Program-made: the position numbers and the translations under genes
In this document: one piece after another, positions 5,454-7,473 of the stretch
Layout of the letters: every line of letters starts with the position of its first letter
Position numbering within the stretch: the stretch's first letter is position 1
The notes under the pieces: generated by a model
The model's input: only the letters and a program-made list of their open reading frames with translations
The model's database searches: none
Told to the model about the DNA's origin: nothing
Assembly: GCA_021604885.1 (NCBI GenBank)
Contig: BQJV01000150.1
Location: 1-7,473, forward strand
Direction: 5' to 3'
Source: Acidimicrobiales bacterium
Lineage (GTDB): Bacteria > Actinomycetota > Acidimicrobiia > Acidimicrobiales > Aldehydirespiratoraceae
DNA length: 7,473 bases

Positions 5454-5492
5454 GACGCGACGGTAGCGCCGGGAGTCACTAGCCTCGGAACC
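5454..5492. promoter_or_regulatory. Compact divergent promoter region, both transcripts probably leaderless
   Basis: Only 39 bases separate the hydrolase GTG (5453, minus) from the ispH GTG (5493, plus). For ispH, TAGCCT at 5480-5485 ends seven bases before the start codon. For the hydrolase, the minus-strand TACCGT at 5460-5465 ends six bases before its start codon. Neither start has a Shine-Dalgarno sequence at working distance. Each -35 region must lie over or beyond the other promoter's start, so the two are likely to interfere. Confidence 0.6.
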
Positions 5493-6530
5493 GTGACCGT
5501 CGACCGCGTCCTGCTCGCCTCGCCCCGCGGCTTCTGCGCCGGGGTCGAGATGGCCATCAAGGCGCTGGCGTGGATGGTGCGGGCCTTCGAGCCGCCGGTG
5601 TACTGCTACCACGAGATCGTGCACAACCAGCTCGTCGTGCAGCGCTTCGAGGAGAGTGGCGTCGTCTTCGTGGACGACATCGGCGAGGTGCCGCCGGGTC
5701 GCCCGATCATGCTGTCCGCCCACGGCTCCGCTCCCGAGGTCGTCGCCGCGGCCCGCGACCGGGGCGGCTATGTGGTCGATGCCGTGTGTCCCCTGGTCAC
5801 GAAGGTCCACCACGAGGTCAAGACCCGGGCGGGCAAGGGCTACCAGATCGTCTACGTCGGCCACGAGGGACACGAGGAGGCCGTCGGCACGATGGCGGTC
5901 GCCCCCGACGCGATCCATCGGGTGGAGACTCCCGACGAAGTCGCCGCGCTCCCCCAGTTCGAGACGCCGGTGGCCGTGCTGGCCCAGACCACGCTTTCGC
6001 ACCGTGAATGGGCCGGCGTGGTCGAGGCCACCAAGGAGAAGTTCCCCCAGCTCTGGCAGCCCGAGCGCTCCGATCTCTGCTTCGCCACCACCAACCGGCA
6101 GACGGCCCTGATGGCGATCGCGCCGCAGTGCGACGCCATGGTCGTGATCGGCTCGGCCAACTCCTCGAACACCAACGCCCTCGCCTCGCTCGCCACCGAA
6201 GCCGGTTGCCCCCGGGTGTTCCGCATCAACGGCCCGGACGAGCTGCCCGACGACATCACCGGCACCGTCGGCGTCACCGCCGGTGCGTCGGCCCCGGAGG
6301 ACCTCGTCCGCTCGGTGATCGCCCGCCTCTCCCCCGCCAACGGCGTCGAGGAGGTGCAGGTCACCGACGAGGACGAGTACTTCCCGCCGCCGAGGAACCT
6401 GCGCGAGCTCCTCAGCGCCGTCGATGCCGTCGCCTCGGTCATGCTCCCGACGCCGGAGACACCCGCGGCCCTCGACGATCGCAACATCGACGCCAGCGAC
6501 GTGCTCGAGTCGCTCCATCGACACGGGTGA
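5493..6530 (+). CDS. ispH: 4-hydroxy-3-methylbut-2-enyl diphosphate reductase
   Basis: IspH (LytB) is the last enzyme of the MEP isoprenoid pathway, reducing HMBPP to IPP and DMAPP with a 4Fe-4S cluster in the cytoplasm. The 345-aa protein carries the three cluster cysteines: C15 in PRGFCAGV, C99 in DAVCPLV and C196 in DLCFATTNRQ. Substrate residues are also present: H44 in EIVHN, H77 in SAHGS, E129 in GHEGHEEAVGT, TTLS (167-169 region) and SANSSNTNAL (221-230). The C-terminus runs on about 25 residues past the usual core as an Ala/Asp-rich tail. The GTG at 5493 places PRGFCAG at its normal distance from the N-terminus and is preceded by a TAGCCT -10 rather than a Shine-Dalgarno site. The stop overlaps the next start by 4 bases, making it the first gene of a redox operon. 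Confidence 0.97.
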   Translation: MTVDRVLLASPRGFCAGVEMAIKALAWMVRAFEPPVYCYHEIVHNQLVVQRFEESGVVFVDDIGEVPPGRPIMLSAHGSAPEVVAAARDRGGYVVDAVCPLVTKVHHEVKTRAGKGYQIVYVGHEGHEEAVGTMAVAPDAIHRVETPDEVAALPQFETPVAVLAQTTLSHREWAGVVEATKEKFPQLWQPERSDLCFATTNRQTALMAIAPQCDAMVVIGSANSSNTNALASLATEAGCPRVFRINGPDELPDDITGTVGVTAGASAPEDLVRSVIARLSPANGVEEVQVTDEDEYFPPPRNLRELLSAVDAVASVMLPTPETPAALDDRNIDASDVLESLHRHG

Positions 6531-7048
6531 CCGACCTCCGCTACCGACTCGGCGTGCCGTTCGCCGCCGGCGCGGCAACCGCCCTCGCGCTCGGGATCTA
6601 CGCCGGTGCGCACGAGCCCTCGTACCGCTCGTTCGTCGTGCCTGGCTTCGACGGCCTCGCGTCGTGGAAGGCCGCCTTCACCACGACGGCGTTCGTCCTC
6701 TTCGTGCTCCAGGTCGGCCTCGGCCGCTGGATCACGGGGCCGGCCCCGACCTGGGGGACGGACGCGCACCGACTCGTCGGCACGGTGGCGTTCGCCGTCA
6801 CCATCCCGGTGGCGTTCCACTGCCTCTGGGCGCTCGGCTACCAGGACCACGACTGGCGGGTCGCTACCCACTCCCTCGCCGGGCTGGTCGCCTACGGGCT
6901 CTACGTCGCGAAGGTGATCAGCGCCCGATCCCGGCTCGACCGACCCGCGTGGGCGCTCCCGGTCACCGGCTCGCTGCTGGGCATCGCCATGCTCGTGGTG
7001 TGGTGGACGAGCGCCCTGCACTGGTACGGCGGCGGAGGTGGCGCATGA
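6527..7048 (+). CDS. Multi-pass membrane protein, DUF6529-like, candidate b-type cytochrome
   Basis: The 173-aa protein has about five hydrophobic segments (roughly 7-27, 46-64, 80-101, 113-133 and 144-163) and belongs in the cytoplasmic membrane. Histidines H81, H98 and H115 lie at the ends of segments 3 and 4, and H165 follows the last one. That layout recalls haem-binding four-helix membrane proteins such as cytochrome b561 or ferric reductase, but haem binding is inference. It resembles the actinobacterial family I recall as DUF6529, often encoded beside a small cytochrome c; this is from memory. The GTG at 6527 overlaps the ispH stop in GTGA, and the stop overlaps the next start in ATGA, so all three genes are probably translated together. 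The C-terminus is a short glycine run. Confidence 0.85.
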   Translation: MTDLRYRLGVPFAAGAATALALGIYAGAHEPSYRSFVVPGFDGLASWKAAFTTTAFVLFVLQVGLGRWITGPAPTWGTDAHRLVGTVAFAVTIPVAFHCLWALGYQDHDWRVATHSLAGLVAYGLYVAKVISARSRLDRPAWALPVTGSLLGIAMLVVWWTSALHWYGGGGGA

Positions 7049-7410
7049 GCGCGGCACCCCGGACCGCGCTGCACCGGATCACCGATGCCGTGCAGTGGAT
7101 CGTGGGCGTCGGTGCGGCGACGGCCGTCGTGATGCTGTTCACACTCGACAACGCGCCACCCGAACCCCAGCCGCAGGTCGCGTCGGCCGAAGCGCTCTAT
7201 GCGCAACACTGCTCCTCGTGTCACGGGATCGACGGGAGCGGCGGGCAGGGTCCCCGTCTCGCCGGCACGATGGAGGAGCTGTATCCGGATCCGGCGGATC
7301 AGGCGGCGTACATCGTCGAGGGCGGCACCGGCATGCCCGCCTTCGCCGACGTGCTCACCGACGAGGAAGTCGACCGCATCGTCCGCTACACCCGCGACGT
7401 CCTCGGCTGA
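7045..7410 (+). CDS. Membrane-anchored monohaem c-type cytochrome
   Basis: The 121-aa protein has one N-terminal membrane segment (about 16-34), which acts as uncleaved anchor or signal. A Pro-rich linker follows, then a small class I cytochrome c domain outside the membrane. Haem attachment is C56-S-S-C59-H60 (CSSCHGIDGSGGQGPRLAG), and M97 in GTGMPAF is the expected axial ligand. The end, LTDEEVDRIVRYTRDVL, is the family's C-terminal helix. The ATG at 7045 overlaps the previous stop (ATGA) and has GGAGG (7034-7038) six bases upstream. With the preceding membrane protein it could move electrons across or along the membrane; the donor and acceptor are not shown here. Confidence 0.94.
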   Translation: MSAAPRTALHRITDAVQWIVGVGAATAVVMLFTLDNAPPEPQPQVASAEALYAQHCSSCHGIDGSGGQGPRLAGTMEELYPDPADQAAYIVEGGTGMPAFADVLTDEEVDRIVRYTRDVLG

Positions 7411-7428
7411 GCCGCGGCGTCGGCCGGG

Positions 7429-7473
7429 TCAGGTCGGGGCCGGCTCGTCGCCCGCCAGCACGCGGGCCTCGAC
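7429..7473 (-). CDS. C-terminal end of a converging gene (cut by window edge)
   Basis: On the minus strand the window edge is open and reads VEARVLAGDEPAPT before a TGA at 7429-7431. Composition and an end 18 bases from the cytochrome stop suit a convergent gene. Only 14 residues are visible, so no product can be named and chance is not excluded. Confidence 0.45.
   Translation of the reverse strand, partial: VEARVLAGDEPAPT

Noticed and set aside
4896..5492. Plus-strand open frame fused upstream of ispH
   Set aside because: This is antisense to the hydrolase coding region. Starting at GTG 5493 gives IspH its normal N-terminus.
5454..6578. Minus-strand open frame continuing the hydrolase upstream, for a 692-aa product
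   Set aside because: It lies antisense to ispH, whose motifs are complete, and its composition (H, R, G, D runs) is that of a high-GC shadow frame. The protein-like part begins at the GTG at 5453.
5852..7057. 401-aa minus-strand frame over ispH and the membrane protein gene
   Set aside because: Low-complexity R/S/A/G composition and complete overlap with well-supported plus-strand genes.

Overview
The window is high-GC DNA of actinobacterial character; Acidimicrobiia or a related class is a guess from gene content and start style. Three of the core genes have a TAnnnT hexamer 6-7 bases before the start codon and no Shine-Dalgarno sequence, which is the usual actinobacterial leaderless pattern.

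Layout, left to right. (1) 1-1001, minus strand: the 5' part of an MBL-fold hydrolase gene, overlapped by murI (glutamate racemase). (2) 1026-4018: an apparent inserted segment of about 3 kb. It is bounded by a 24-base perfect direct repeat, 1026-1049 and 3995-4018. The right copy contains the last two codons and stop of rpmG. The segment carries three minus-strand genes: a 477-aa PD-(D/E)XK nuclease-like protein, a 90-aa orphan, and a 233-aa protein with two zinc ribbons and a ribosomal L7/L12-type C-terminal domain. It looks less GC-rich than its flanks, and I see no integrase. (3) 4010-4421, minus: rpmG (L33) and rpmB (L28). (4) 4500-5453, minus: an HSL-type alpha/beta hydrolase. (5) 5454-5492: a 39-base divergent promoter region. 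(6) 5493-7410, plus: ispH, a multi-pass membrane protein (DUF6529-like) and a membrane-anchored c-type cytochrome, joined by 4-base GTGA and ATGA overlaps. (7) 7429-7473, minus: probably the last codons of a converging gene.

The main observation is the insertion at the 3' end of rpmG. Removing one repeat unit (2969 bases) would place rpmG 39 bases upstream of murI on the same strand, a compact rpmB-rpmG-murI-MBL arrangement. The segment therefore looks like a small mobile or formerly mobile element that keeps its target gene intact. Its cargo pairs a nuclease-like protein with a protein carrying the factor-binding domain of the ribosomal stalk; a defence or host-takeover role is possible but is only inference. 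The ispH-membrane protein-cytochrome c operon is a second point of interest, because it couples an isoprenoid Fe-S reductase to candidate membrane redox proteins.
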